Shown: positions 1 through 7,194 of the stretch, in pieces
Numbering within the stretch: the first letter of the stretch is position 1
How the letters are laid out: every line of letters starts with the position of its first letter
Assembly (NCBI GenBank): GCA_007119345.1
Contig: SKPV01000135.1
Location: 1-28,273 of the forward strand
From: Halovivax sp.
Lineage (GTDB): Archaea > Halobacteriota > Halobacteria > Halobacteriales > Natrialbaceae
Length of the DNA stretch: 28,273 bases
Direction of reading: 5' to 3'
Notes under the pieces: generated by a model
What the model was told of the DNA's origin: nothing
Database searches by the model: none
The model's input: only the letters and a program-made list of their open reading frames with translations
Translations under genes and position numbers: made by a program

Positions 1-1275
1 ATCGTCTTCTTCGACGAGATCGACTCGATCGCCAGCGCGCGCGACGACGACGCCGACGCCGAGAGCCGCGTCGTCGGCCAGCTGCTGACGCTGATGGACG
101 GACTCGACGCCCGCGGCGAGGTGATCGTCATCGGCGCCACCAACCGCGTGGACTCGCTCGACCCCGCGCTTCGACGCGGCGGTCGATTCGACCGCGAGAT
201 CCAGATCGGCGTCCCGGACGAGTCCGGCCGCCGCGAGATTCTCGAGGTCCACACCCGCGGGATGCCCCTGGCCGACGACGTCTCGATCGAGAAGATCGCC
301 TCGCGGACCCACGGCTTCGTCGGCGCCGACCTCGACGCCGTCGTCAGCGAGGCGGCGATGGCCGCGATCCGCCGCCGCCCGGCGGACGAGGACGAACGGG
401 CGGCGTGGAACCGCGACCCGGCGGTGACGAAGGCGGACTTCGACGAGGCGCTCGCCTCGGTCGAACCCTCGGCGATGCGAGAGTACGTCGCCGAGTCGCC
501 CGACATCGACTTCGGTCGGGTCGGCGGCCTGTCGGAGGCGAAGCGGACGCTCAGAGAGTCGGTCGAGTGGCCGCTGACCTACGACCGACTCTTCGACCGG
601 ACGAACACCGACCCGCCCTCGGGCGTCCTTCTCTACGGCCCACCCGGTACGGGGAAGACGTTACTCGCGCGTGCGCTGGCCGGCGAGACCGACGTCAACT
701 TCGTCCGCGTCGACGGCCCGGAAATCATCGACCGGTACGTGGGCGAAAGCGAAAAGGCCATCCGCAAGGTGTTCGAGCGCGCCCGCCAGTCCGCGCCGTC
801 GATCGTCTTCTTCGACGAGATCGACGCCCTCGTCGGCACCCGCGGCGAGAGCCACGAGGTGACCGAGCGGGTCGTCTCGCAGCTGTTGACCGAACTCGAC
901 GGCATGAGCGAGAACCCGAACCTCGTCGTCCTCGCCGCGACGAACCGCAAGGACCAGATCGACCCCGCCCTCCTCCGTCCCGGTCGGCTCGACACGCACG
1001 TCCTCGTGCCGGAGCCGGACGCCGAGGCCCGAGAGAAGATCCTGGAGGTGCACACCCGGGGCAAGCCGATCGCCGAGGACGTCGACCTCGAGGAGCTGGC
1101 CGCCGACCTCGAGGGGTACACCGGCGCCGACATCGAGGCGCTCGTTCGCGACGCGTCGATGAAGGCGATCCGCGAAGTCGCGACGGCCTACGAACCCGAG
1201 GAGGCGAACGAGCGGGCCGACGACGTCGTCGTCGAACGCGAGCACCTGGAGGCGGCGCGTCGCTCGCTCGAGTGA
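1..1275 (+). CDS. cdc48: Cdc48/VCP-type AAA+ ATPase, C-terminal part (5' end outside window)
   Basis: This is the end of a tandem AAA+ ATPase of the Cdc48/p97 family, which uses ATP to unfold or extract proteins, often feeding the proteasome. The frame is open from base 1, so the gene starts upstream; 424 residues are visible. The window opens in the D1 Walker B (IVFFDEIDSI), followed by the D1 arginine-finger segment RRGGRFDRE and the D1 helical lid. D2 follows with Walker A GPPGTGKT (about residues 213-220 of the visible part), Walker B IVFFDEIDAL, sensor AATNRKDQIDPALLRPGR and a C-terminal helical lid. Both ATPase modules look intact. The tail is short and ends at RRSLE, without an obvious cofactor-binding peptide. 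Haloarchaea usually carry several cdc48 paralogues, and which one this is cannot be told from the C-terminal part alone. Family assignment is very secure. Confidence 0.95.
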   Translation: MVFFDEIDSIASARDDDADAESRVVGQLLTLMDGLDARGEVIVIGATNRVDSLDPALRRGGRFDREIQIGVPDESGRREILEVHTRGMPLADDVSIEKIASRTHGFVGADLDAVVSEAAMAAIRRRPADEDERAAWNRDPAVTKADFDEALASVEPSAMREYVAESPDIDFGRVGGLSEAKRTLRESVEWPLTYDRLFDRTNTDPPSGVLLYGPPGTGKTLLARALAGETDVNFVRVDGPEIIDRYVGESEKAIRKVFERARQSAPSIVFFDEIDALVGTRGESHEVTERVVSQLLTELDGMSENPNLVVLAATNRKDQIDPALLRPGRLDTHVLVPEPDAEAREKILEVHTRGKPIAEDVDLEELAADLEGYTGADIEALVRDASMKAIREVATAYEPEEANERADDVVVEREHLEAARRSLE

Positions 1276-1316
1276 TCGACCGCTCCGCCCGTGCGCAACG
1301 CCGACGTCGGTCGATC
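1274..1316. repeat. 9-bp inverted repeat at the cdc48 stop codon
   Basis: GATCGACCG at 1274-1282, overlapping the stop codon, is matched by its exact complement CGGTCGATC at 1308-1316, with a 25-nt loop. It could fold in the 3' end of the cdc48 transcript. No T-tract follows it, so a terminator role is only a guess. Confidence 0.3.
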
Positions 1317-1376
1317 GCGCGCTGGCCCCACGGACCGATCGGCGACGGGAAGTCGGGCCGCGCCGATCGGCGGCGG

Positions 1377-1688
1377 TCAGTCAGCCGATCCCGCGCTCCC
1401 GGTCTCCTCGACGCGTCGTTCGTACTTTTCCAGCGCTTCGTCGAGCGCCGCGGCGGCGTCCACGTCGACCGCGTCCGCCACGAGCAGCAACGAGAAGAGG
1501 GCGTCGCCGATCTCGTCGCCGTTCACTTCCAGGGCGTCCGGTTCGGCCCCGTAATCCGTCGACTTCGCGGCGTCTGCGGCGACCTCCCCGACTTCCGCCG
1601 AGAGGTCGAGGATGCGGTAGGCCGGATCGGCGTCGAGTCCGTGGCGTTCTGCGAACGAGACGACGCGCTCCTGTATCTCGTGGGTCAT
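1377..1688 (-). CDS. MazG-like nucleotide pyrophosphohydrolase
   Basis: This 103-residue all-helical protein resembles the MazG/dUTPase-like NTP pyrophosphohydrolase superfamily, which hydrolyses nucleoside triphosphates to monophosphates and PPi and clears non-canonical nucleotides. The metal-binding pattern is visible: a first acidic helix LSAEVGEVAAD (ExxE type) and a second helix GDEIGDALFSLLL (ExxD type), followed by a helix ending EKYERRVEETG. The length fits a single-domain MazG-like protein. It starts at ATG 1688 (MTHEIQERV) and ends at TGA 1377. It lies tail to tail with cdc48, about 100 bp away. The 140 bp upstream of it hold a 15-bp direct repeat (1794-1808 and 1813-1827) just past the stop of the next gene. 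Substrate is unknown. Confidence 0.85.
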   Translation of the reverse strand: MTHEIQERVVSFAERHGLDADPAYRILDLSAEVGEVAADAAKSTDYGAEPDALEVNGDEIGDALFSLLLVADAVDVDAAAALDEALEKYERRVEETGSAGSAD

Positions 1689-1828
1689 GTTTCGGGGTTC
1701 GCAAACGGGGCGGAAAAGCGCGTCGAGTCGGCGTCGCCCCCGAGACCCGTGCCGGTCTCACGGCGGGCGGATAGTCGACGGCGCTCGAAGAACGTCGATG
1801 GGCCGGGGGTCGGTCGATGGGCCGGGGA

Positions 1829-2731
1829 TCAATCGACGTCTGCGCGATCGTCGACGGCCTCTCCGGCGCCCGATTCGTCTTCGGCCAGCAACGTGGGCGT
1901 CCCAGTTTCGAGGACCACCGTCTCCCCCGCGTGCACCCGCTCGCCGGGTTCGACCGCGACGTCGTCGATCGAGACCTCGGGCGATAACACCACGTCGACC
2001 CGACTGCCGAAGGCGATGTGACCGATTCGATCGCCCCGTTCGACCGCGTCGTCGGGCTCGACGTACGGGGTAATTCGGCGCGCGAACGCGCCGGCGATCA
2101 GCGTCACCTCCTCGACCCGGCTGCCTTCGGCGTCGGCCTCGAGATCGACGATGGCGCCAGTCCGACCGTCACCTTCGGTCGGGTCGTCTGGGCCTCCGGA
2201 CGGGTCGTCGGGCCCACCGGTCGGGTCGTCGGGGCCCTCGGTCGGATCGTGAACGTCCTCCGTCGGATCGTGGACGCCCTCGTTCGGACCGTCGACGTCC
2301 TCGGTTGGGGCGTCGGCGCTCACCGATTGCCGGCCGTCGCTCTCGCCGGTATCCTCCGTCGCGAGGTGTACGTGAACCCGCTCGTTGCGATCGGAATCCT
2401 TCGAGAACGCGGGCTTGTACGCGCCCGGAGTGTGTTCGACGCCGGTCACGGTTCCGGCCGCGGGGGCGCGGACGACGTGGACGTTCCAGACGTTCATGAA
2501 CACGCCCAGCCGGACCCGCTCACCCTCCCGACGGAGGACGGAGACCTTCCCGTCGGCGGGGGCGACGATGCCGACCGGCGGCGGCGCGCGATCCGGATCC
2601 CGGAAGAACCCCAGCACGGCGACGCCCAGCGCCGCCAGCACTACGCCCGCGACGACGCTGACGAGGAGGGCGAACGGCGCGGCGACCAGCGGCACCAGTG
2701 CGTACCGCCACGCTCCGGGAGCGACCTGCAT
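1829..2731 (-). CDS. pssD: Archaetidylserine decarboxylase (PssD-like) with acidic repeat insert
   Basis: This protein belongs to the phosphatidylserine decarboxylase family. In haloarchaea such a protein makes archaetidylethanolamine and supports archaeosortase-dependent lipid anchoring of surface proteins. From ATG 2731 it has 300 residues: an N-terminal hydrophobic segment (about 10-40), the core motifs FFRDPDR, VAPADGK and NVWNVHVVRAP, then VTLIAGAFARRI and the self-cleavage site FGSR near residues 241-244, where the Ser would become the pyruvoyl cofactor. Between the VHVHLATED strand and the GRTGAIVDLE strand sits an unusual insert of seven degenerate heptapeptides, absent from the usual family layout of roughly 200-220 residues. 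A GTG at 2761 lies in frame and would add ten residues (MKRGRHERAD). A strong TATA box 25 bp before that GTG suggests the transcript starts there, so the GTG is a serious alternative start. Confidence 0.88.
   Translation of the reverse strand: MQVAPGAWRYALVPLVAAPFALLVSVVAGVVLAALGVAVLGFFRDPDRAPPPVGIVAPADGKVSVLRREGERVRLGVFMNVWNVHVVRAPAAGTVTGVEHTPGAYKPAFSKDSDRNERVHVHLATEDTGESDGRQSVSADAPTEDVDGPNEGVHDPTEDVHDPTEGPDDPTGGPDDPSGGPDDPTEGDGRTGAIVDLEADAEGSRVEEVTLIAGAFARRITPYVEPDDAVERGDRIGHIAFGSRVDVVLSPEVSIDDVAVEPGERVHAGETVVLETGTPTLLAEDESGAGEAVDDRADVD
2165..2311 (-). repeat. 21-bp in-frame tandem repeat, about seven copies, inside pssD
   Basis: Seven consecutive 21-bp units encode degenerate heptapeptides of the type DPTEDVH, DPTEGPD, DPTGGPD, DPSGGPD. 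The unit length is a multiple of three, so copy number can change without breaking the reading frame. On the plus strand the recurring core reads TCGGTCGGGTCGTC with substitutions. The encoded stretch is acidic, Pro- and Gly-rich and probably disordered; it lies between two beta strands of the decarboxylase core. Confidence 0.85.
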
Positions 2732-2780
2732 GTCAGCGCGTTCGTGACGACCCCGCTTCACGGTTTCGACGGTCTACCGG

Positions 2781-2790
2781 CGATATACCC
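2781..2790 (-). promoter_or_regulatory. TATA-like box for pssD
   Basis: On the minus strand the sequence reads GGGTATATCG, centred about 25 bp upstream of the in-frame GTG at 2761 and 55 bp upstream of ATG 2731. The spacing fits a leaderless start at the GTG, or a leader of about 30 nt before the ATG. Confidence 0.5.
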
Positions 2791-2900
2791 GCCGAGGTCG
2801 ATGACGGGGCACGTTTCCGGCGAAATCGGTGCGGTCGACGGACGGTCGCATCCGCGGCTCGCTCGCAGGGAATCCGCGTCCGATCGCTCTCGGTAAACTG

Positions 2901-3012
2901 TCCACGATCGCTTCCGACAGTCCGTCCGCGATCGTTCCCGGCGGACTTACACGATCACTTCTGGCGGTCTTGCACGATCACTTCCGGCGGTCTTGTACGA
3001 TCACTCCCAGAA
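2901..3012. repeat. 23-24-bp degenerate tandem repeat, five copies, downstream of lhr
   Basis: The core ACGATC (one copy GCGATC) recurs at 2904, 2928, 2951, 2974 and 2997, so the period is 24, 23, 23 and 23 bp. The two central units (2951-2996) are nearly identical, with the core ACGATCACTTCCGGCGGTCT. The last unit runs into the final codons of the helicase gene and contains its stop codon. There are no spacers, so it is not a CRISPR array. Function is unknown; it occupies the spacer between the helicase 3' end and the pssD promoter. Confidence 0.8.
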
Positions 3013-5862
3013 CGACTGCGTCCGCGCGTATTCGCGCTCCTGTCGAAGGATGTCGCGGTAGAACTCGTCTTCGTCCTCGCGGAGCTTGTTGATGATGCGC
3101 GCGGCGTTGTGGGGGCCGACGCCGCGCGCGGCCATCGCGATCACCGCCCGCTTGCCGTGGCTCTGGACGAGGCTCGCCGAGCGGTAGGCGCGCTCGGTCA
3201 TGTACTCCTGCTCGTCGTCCTTCTCCTCGGCGCGCACCGCGTCGACGACCTCGTCGGCCCACGGATTGAGCGCCGCGATCCGGGTGGAACCGCAGTTCGG
3301 ACACTCCGGTTGCTCGCGCACTCGTCGCACTTTCGTCCTGGATTTCCACTCCTTGCAGTGGGTGCACAGGAGGATGATCCGGTCGTCGCGGATCCGCTCT
3401 CGAACCGTCTCGATGATGCCGGCGTCCGCGTTCTCCGGCGAGAGCAACTCCTTCCCAGACGACCGGCCGCCGGTGCCGACGGCGGTTCGCCCCGTTACCG
3501 TGCGGACCGCTATCTCGTCGGACTGGATCGCCTCCAGGACGGCGGCGGCGCGCGTCGGGTCGAGGTCCTCGTGGAACACCTCGCGGATCGACTCGTCGTA
3601 CATCGGGGTGTCCTCCAGGGCGGCGAGCAACCGCTCGTTCGACATGCGTCCGGACCCCTCCCAGCGCTTCAGCGCCCCGAACTTCGCCGAGACCTGGGCG
3701 AGGCGGAATGCCAGGGCGTCCGAGCGCTTGAGGCCGAGCTCGACGATCGTCTCGACGTGTGCGGGGTCGGTATCCTCGAGTACCGCCACGATGTCGCTCG
3801 TCGCGACGCTCGTCGGCACCTCGAGTTCGATACGGTAGGGATCGGTCTCCAGTCCGATCGACGACCCGGACTGCTGACCCAGCAGCGCCGAGAGCGTGCG
3901 TCCCAGGGTCTCGTTGGTCGTGTGGCCGAAACAGGCGTTGACGACCACGCTGGCGCCCCGTCGCTCGATCACGATCCGGTCGGCGTCGGGCATCGGCATC
4001 GCTCCCTCGACCTGACGCTCCAGCTGGTCGAGCGCCGAGGTCAGCGTGTGGTGGTCGCTCGGGTACCGTCCGCCGAGCTCGCGGGCGACCGCGTCGGCGT
4101 CGGCGCCCGCGCTCAACTGGGGTTCCGCCACGTTTCGGATCTCGCCGACCTCCTGGGCGACCTCGAAGGGGACCGGAATCTCCTGGCCGATCCAGGAGGG
4201 GACCTCGCCCGCCGGGTCCTCGATCGGGCTCACCTTCACGATCCCCTCCTCGTCGTCGACCTCCGCGATGCGCCACATCTCGCCGCGCTGGATGAACACC
4301 TCCCCGGGCGTCGCGAAGTTGACGACGAAGCGTTCGTCGAGGGTGCCGATCTGGCGGCTCGAGGCGATGTCGTGGACCTCGTAGGTCTCCTCGTCGGGGA
4401 TCATCGAGAGGTTGGCGTAGACGTACTGCCAGGTGCTCCCGCTCGTCTCGATTCGATCCTCGCCCTCGTCGAACCAGACGATCCGGTTGCGGTGAAGTTC
4501 CGAGAGCACGCGCCGGAACCCCTCCTCGGTCAGCTCCCTGAACGGATACGCGTCCGAGACGATCCCGTAGGCCTCGTCCACGTACGTCGACCCGGCGCTC
4601 TGGACGATCGCCGGGACCTGGTTGGCGACGACGTCGAGACTCCCCTCGTGGATCGCCGCGTCCTCGACCTCGCCCGCCCGTCCCCGACGGGCGATCGCCA
4701 GCGCCTCGAACGTGTCGTCGGGTCTGGTCGTGACGATCGTTCCGGAGGAGACTTCGCCCATCCGGTGGCCCGCCCGACCGATGCGCTGGAGCAGTCGCGT
4801 CACCTGCCGCGGACTCTGGTACTGGACGACGTGATCGACGCTTCCCACGTCGATCCCGAGCTCCATGGACGACGTACAGAGCAGCGCGTCCAGCTCGCCG
4901 GCCTTGAACGCGTCTTCGACCTCGATTCGGGCGGACTTCGAGAGCGAGCCGTGGTGGACGCCGATCGGGAGGTCGAGCTCCCGGAACCGGGATCCCAGGG
5001 CTTCGGCGGTCTGGCGCGTGTTGACGAAGATGAGCGTGGACTCGTGTTCGTCGACGATGTCGCGGATCAGTCGGACGTGACTGGCGGTCGTCACCTCGGT
5101 CATCAGTGTACCCGCGAGCTCGCGATCCTCGTCGGTTACCGTCGGTTCCCGAACGGTCACGTCGACGTTACTCCCGACGTCGATCTCGCGCACCTCGCAG
5201 GGGCGTTCGCCCGTCAGGAAGCGGGCGACCTCCGCGGGGTCGCCGACGGTCGCCGAGAGACCGATCCGCTGGAACGGGCCGGCCAGCCGCCGGAGCCGCT
5301 CGAGTCCGACCGATAGCTGGGCGCCGCGCTTCGAGGCCGCGAGCTCGTGGACCTCGTCGATCACGACGTGTTCGACGTCCGCCAGCGCCTCGCGCAACCG
5401 TTCGCCGGTGAGCATCGCCTGCAGCGTCTCCGGCGTCGTGATCAGGACGTCCGGCGGGTCCGACGCTTGCTTGCTCCGCTGATACTGGGTCGTGTCCCCG
5501 TGGCGGACGTCGACCTCGACGTCGAGGTACTCGCCCCACCACTCGAGCCGGTCCCGCATGTCGCGGTTCAGCGCCCGCAGCGGGGTCACGTACAGCGCGG
5601 CGAATCCGTCGTCGCGTTCGTCGTCCTCGGCCGACTCCGATCCCTCCCGTCGCCGGCTAACGATGTGATCGAACACGGGAAGCATGGCCGTCTCGGTCTT
5701 CCCGCTCCCGGTCGGTGCGATCACCAGCGTGTTCTCCCCGGCGGCCAGCGGCGGGATCGCGAGCCGCTGGGGCGGCGTCGGCGTCGAGAAGCCGCGTTCG
5801 GAGAGGGCGTCGCGGACGGTCGGCCCGAGGTGGGTGAACGCCGCCGCGTCCCCGTCGATCAT
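3001..5862 (-). CDS. lhr: Lhr-type DEAD/DEAH-box ATP-dependent helicase
   Basis: This 953-residue superfamily-2 helicase is of the Lhr (large helicase-related) type, associated with DNA repair and replication-fork handling in archaea. Motifs in order: Q-motif-like PTPPQRLAIPPL (about 28-39), Walker A APTGSGKTETA (49-59), TPLRALNRD, TTPETLQAML, Walker B DEVHEL, IGLSATVGDP, IFVNTRQTAEALG, SSMELGIDVG and motif VI QRIGRAGHR. After the RecA domains come the winged-helix and Lhr-core region. Near the C-terminus is a CTHC...CPNCGS pair, probably a zinc-binding knuckle. Length is typical of haloarchaeal Lhr proteins. The start ATG 5862 (MIDGDAAAF) has a TATA-like box about 29 bp upstream. The gene is probably a single transcript; its last codons lie inside the 23-bp repeat tract. 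Confidence 0.95.
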   Translation of the reverse strand: MIDGDAAAFTHLGPTVRDALSERGFSTPTPPQRLAIPPLAAGENTLVIAPTGSGKTETAMLPVFDHIVSRRREGSESAEDDERDDGFAALYVTPLRALNRDMRDRLEWWGEYLDVEVDVRHGDTTQYQRSKQASDPPDVLITTPETLQAMLTGERLREALADVEHVVIDEVHELAASKRGAQLSVGLERLRRLAGPFQRIGLSATVGDPAEVARFLTGERPCEVREIDVGSNVDVTVREPTVTDEDRELAGTLMTEVTTASHVRLIRDIVDEHESTLIFVNTRQTAEALGSRFRELDLPIGVHHGSLSKSARIEVEDAFKAGELDALLCTSSMELGIDVGSVDHVVQYQSPRQVTRLLQRIGRAGHRMGEVSSGTIVTTRPDDTFEALAIARRGRAGEVEDAAIHEGSLDVVANQVPAIVQSAGSTYVDEAYGIVSDAYPFRELTEEGFRRVLSELHRNRIVWFDEGEDRIETSGSTWQYVYANLSMIPDEETYEVHDIASSRQIGTLDERFVVNFATPGEVFIQRGEMWRIAEVDDEEGIVKVSPIEDPAGEVPSWIGQEIPVPFEVAQEVGEIRNVAEPQLSAGADADAVARELGGRYPSDHHTLTSALDQLERQVEGAMPMPDADRIVIERRGASVVVNACFGHTTNETLGRTLSALLGQQSGSSIGLETDPYRIELEVPTSVATSDIVAVLEDTDPAHVETIVELGLKRSDALAFRLAQVSAKFGALKRWEGSGRMSNERLLAALEDTPMYDESIREVFHEDLDPTRAAAVLEAIQSDEIAVRTVTGRTAVGTGGRSSGKELLSPENADAGIIETVRERIRDDRIILLCTHCKEWKSRTKVRRVREQPECPNCGSTRIAALNPWADEVVDAVRAEEKDDEQEYMTERAYRSASLVQSHGKRAVIAMAARGVGPHNAARIINKLREDEDEFYRDILRQEREYARTQSFWE

Positions 5863-5887
5863 CGACCGCGGTTAGGGACGTACGCCG

Positions 5888-5895
5888 CATAAGGT
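5888..5895 (-). promoter_or_regulatory. TATA-like box for the lhr helicase gene
   Basis: The minus strand reads CCTTATGC centred about 29 bp upstream of ATG 5862. The spacing agrees with a nearly leaderless transcript. It was identified by position and AT content only. Confidence 0.4.
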
Positions 5896-5936
5896 CGTTG
5901 TTTGTCGACGTCGGCGGGGTCCCCGGATCGCCCGTT

Positions 5937-6248
5937 TCATACCGAAGAGAGCCCCCACTCCTCGTCGTCGACCCGAACCGTCGCGAGTTCGTCGCGATCG
6001 CCGAGCAGGCGCACCGAAAATCCCCCGCCGTCGCGCTCGAGCTGGAGGTCGGTCGTCGTCACGTCCGCCGTCACTTCTCTGACGACCGCCGACGGGTCGC
6101 CGTCGTCGGACGTCGGCTCGATGCCGTACTCCTCGTAGGCGATCGAGGCGGTCCGTTCGACGAGGTCGTCGCCCCCGTAGACGTCGACGATCAACCCCTC
6201 GCGCCCGTCGGTCTCTTCGACCTCGATCCGGTAGGTCTCGATCGGCAT
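5937..6248 (-). CDS. Conserved-looking small acidic protein of unknown function
   Basis: I do not recognise this 103-residue protein. It starts MPIETYRIEVEE and shows alternating beta-strand-like segments (TYRIEVEET, GLIVDVYGG, LVERTASIAYEEYGIEP, VTADVTTTDLQLERD, GFSVRLLGDRDELATVRVDD) ending WGLSSV, which suggests a compact mixed alpha/beta fold. It has no signal peptide, membrane segment or cysteine pair. ATG 6248 is preferred over the in-frame ATG at 6314 because the upstream residues (MRLAPAAPASRIPIPES) look like translated spacer and a TATA-like GGATACCC lies about 30 bp before 6248. It sits between rpe and lhr on the same strand, 121 bp after rpe, so it may be read on its own. Coding potential is supported by strong acidic bias. 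Confidence 0.7.
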   Translation of the reverse strand: MPIETYRIEVEETDGREGLIVDVYGGDDLVERTASIAYEEYGIEPTSDDGDPSAVVREVTADVTTTDLQLERDGGGFSVRLLGDRDELATVRVDDEEWGLSSV

Positions 6249-6369
6249 GACCGGTCGTTCGACCGATTCCGGAATGGGTATCCGGCTTGCAGGTGCCGCA
6301 GGCGCGAGCCGCATTCGAGCGGTCGATCCTCCCGTGCCGACCGGGGGCCGAACCGGCGGCTGCGGAGCT

Positions 6370-7191
6370 TCACACCGACTCGTACGGCCCGAGACGCGTC
6401 CCGTCGAGCAGATACGCGTCGCCGTCGACGAGGCCGTCGGGCAGGAACGGCGAGAGGAACGACTGGCCGGCGACGTTCACCCACGTGCCGCCGACGAGTT
6501 CGTTGAACGCCGGCAGGACGACGAGTTCCCCCGGCTCGTCCGGTTCCGGCGTCGTCGCGTCCGCGTACTCCGCCCGGTCGAGAATCCACGTGCGGTCGAG
6601 ACGACCGCGGAGCCACGCGGGTTCGACGCGGCTGCCACCGACTTCGTCTTCCAGTCGGACGCACGGGTGCTCGTGACCCATACAGACGACCGTCGCCTCG
6701 AGAACCGTCGGCGACGGCCAGCTGTGGCCGTGACACACGCCGAGCTCGCCGAGACGCTCGCCGTCGCCCGGGACGACCGAAAGCGACGTCGCGCCGGCCG
6801 GCGCGTCGCCCGGCCGAGCGGGCGGGCCGTCGTCGACCGCCTCCCCGAGCCACGACTCGATCGCCCCGTCGTGGTTACCTTTCACCAGCGTCACGTCGAC
6901 CGGCGGCATCGTCTCGAACAACACCTCGAGCTCGCCGCGCTCGGCGCCGCCTGGATCGCCGATCGAGTGCATCAGGTCGCCCAGGACGATCAACCGGTCC
7001 GGCTCCGTTCGTTCGAGGAGGCCGCACAACCGCTCGCGACGCTCCGGGGCTCGGCTCGGCACTTGCACGCCGCGTTCGTAGCGCAACGCGACCTCGACCC
7101 CGGCGTGGTAGTCGGCCACGAGCAGCGCCCGCTCGCCGTCGATCGCGGCGATCGCCGCGGGTTCGTCGGGCACCGGCTCGACCAGACTCAT
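6370..7191 (-). CDS. rpe: RPA-associated calcineurin-like phosphoesterase (Rpe)
   Basis: This 273-residue metallophosphoesterase belongs to the ICC-like family (COG1407 type). The five metal-binding blocks are visible: ADYHAG, GDLMHSIGD, KGNHDG, CHGHSWPS and MGHEHP. The C-terminal half (LVVLPAFNELVGGTWVNV) matches the pattern usual for this subfamily. It is the third gene of the rpa1-rpap1-rpe operon, known from Haloferax volcanii, and starts 3 bp after the rpap1 stop codon. In that organism the genes are co-transcribed and linked genetically to DNA repair; the phosphoesterase substrate is not settled. All expected metal ligands appear present, so it is probably catalytically active. Confidence 0.93.
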   Translation of the reverse strand: MSLVEPVPDEPAAIAAIDGERALLVADYHAGVEVALRYERGVQVPSRAPERRERLCGLLERTEPDRLIVLGDLMHSIGDPGGAERGELEVLFETMPPVDVTLVKGNHDGAIESWLGEAVDDGPPARPGDAPAGATSLSVVPGDGERLGELGVCHGHSWPSPTVLEATVVCMGHEHPCVRLEDEVGGSRVEPAWLRGRLDRTWILDRAEYADATTPEPDEPGELVVLPAFNELVGGTWVNVAGQSFLSPFLPDGLVDGDAYLLDGTRLGPYESV

Positions 7192-7194
7192 CGC

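Noticed and set aside
2698..5316. An 872-codon open frame on the plus strand opposite the lhr helicase
   Set aside because: It is the antisense of a well-defined helicase with all motifs; high GC removes stop codons from the opposite strand, and the translation is Arg/Asp-rich without domains.
6249..6369. A tRNA or small RNA in the GC-rich spacer before rpe
   Set aside because: I could not fold a cloverleaf or find T-loop and anticodon-stem consensus; it reads as ordinary spacer.
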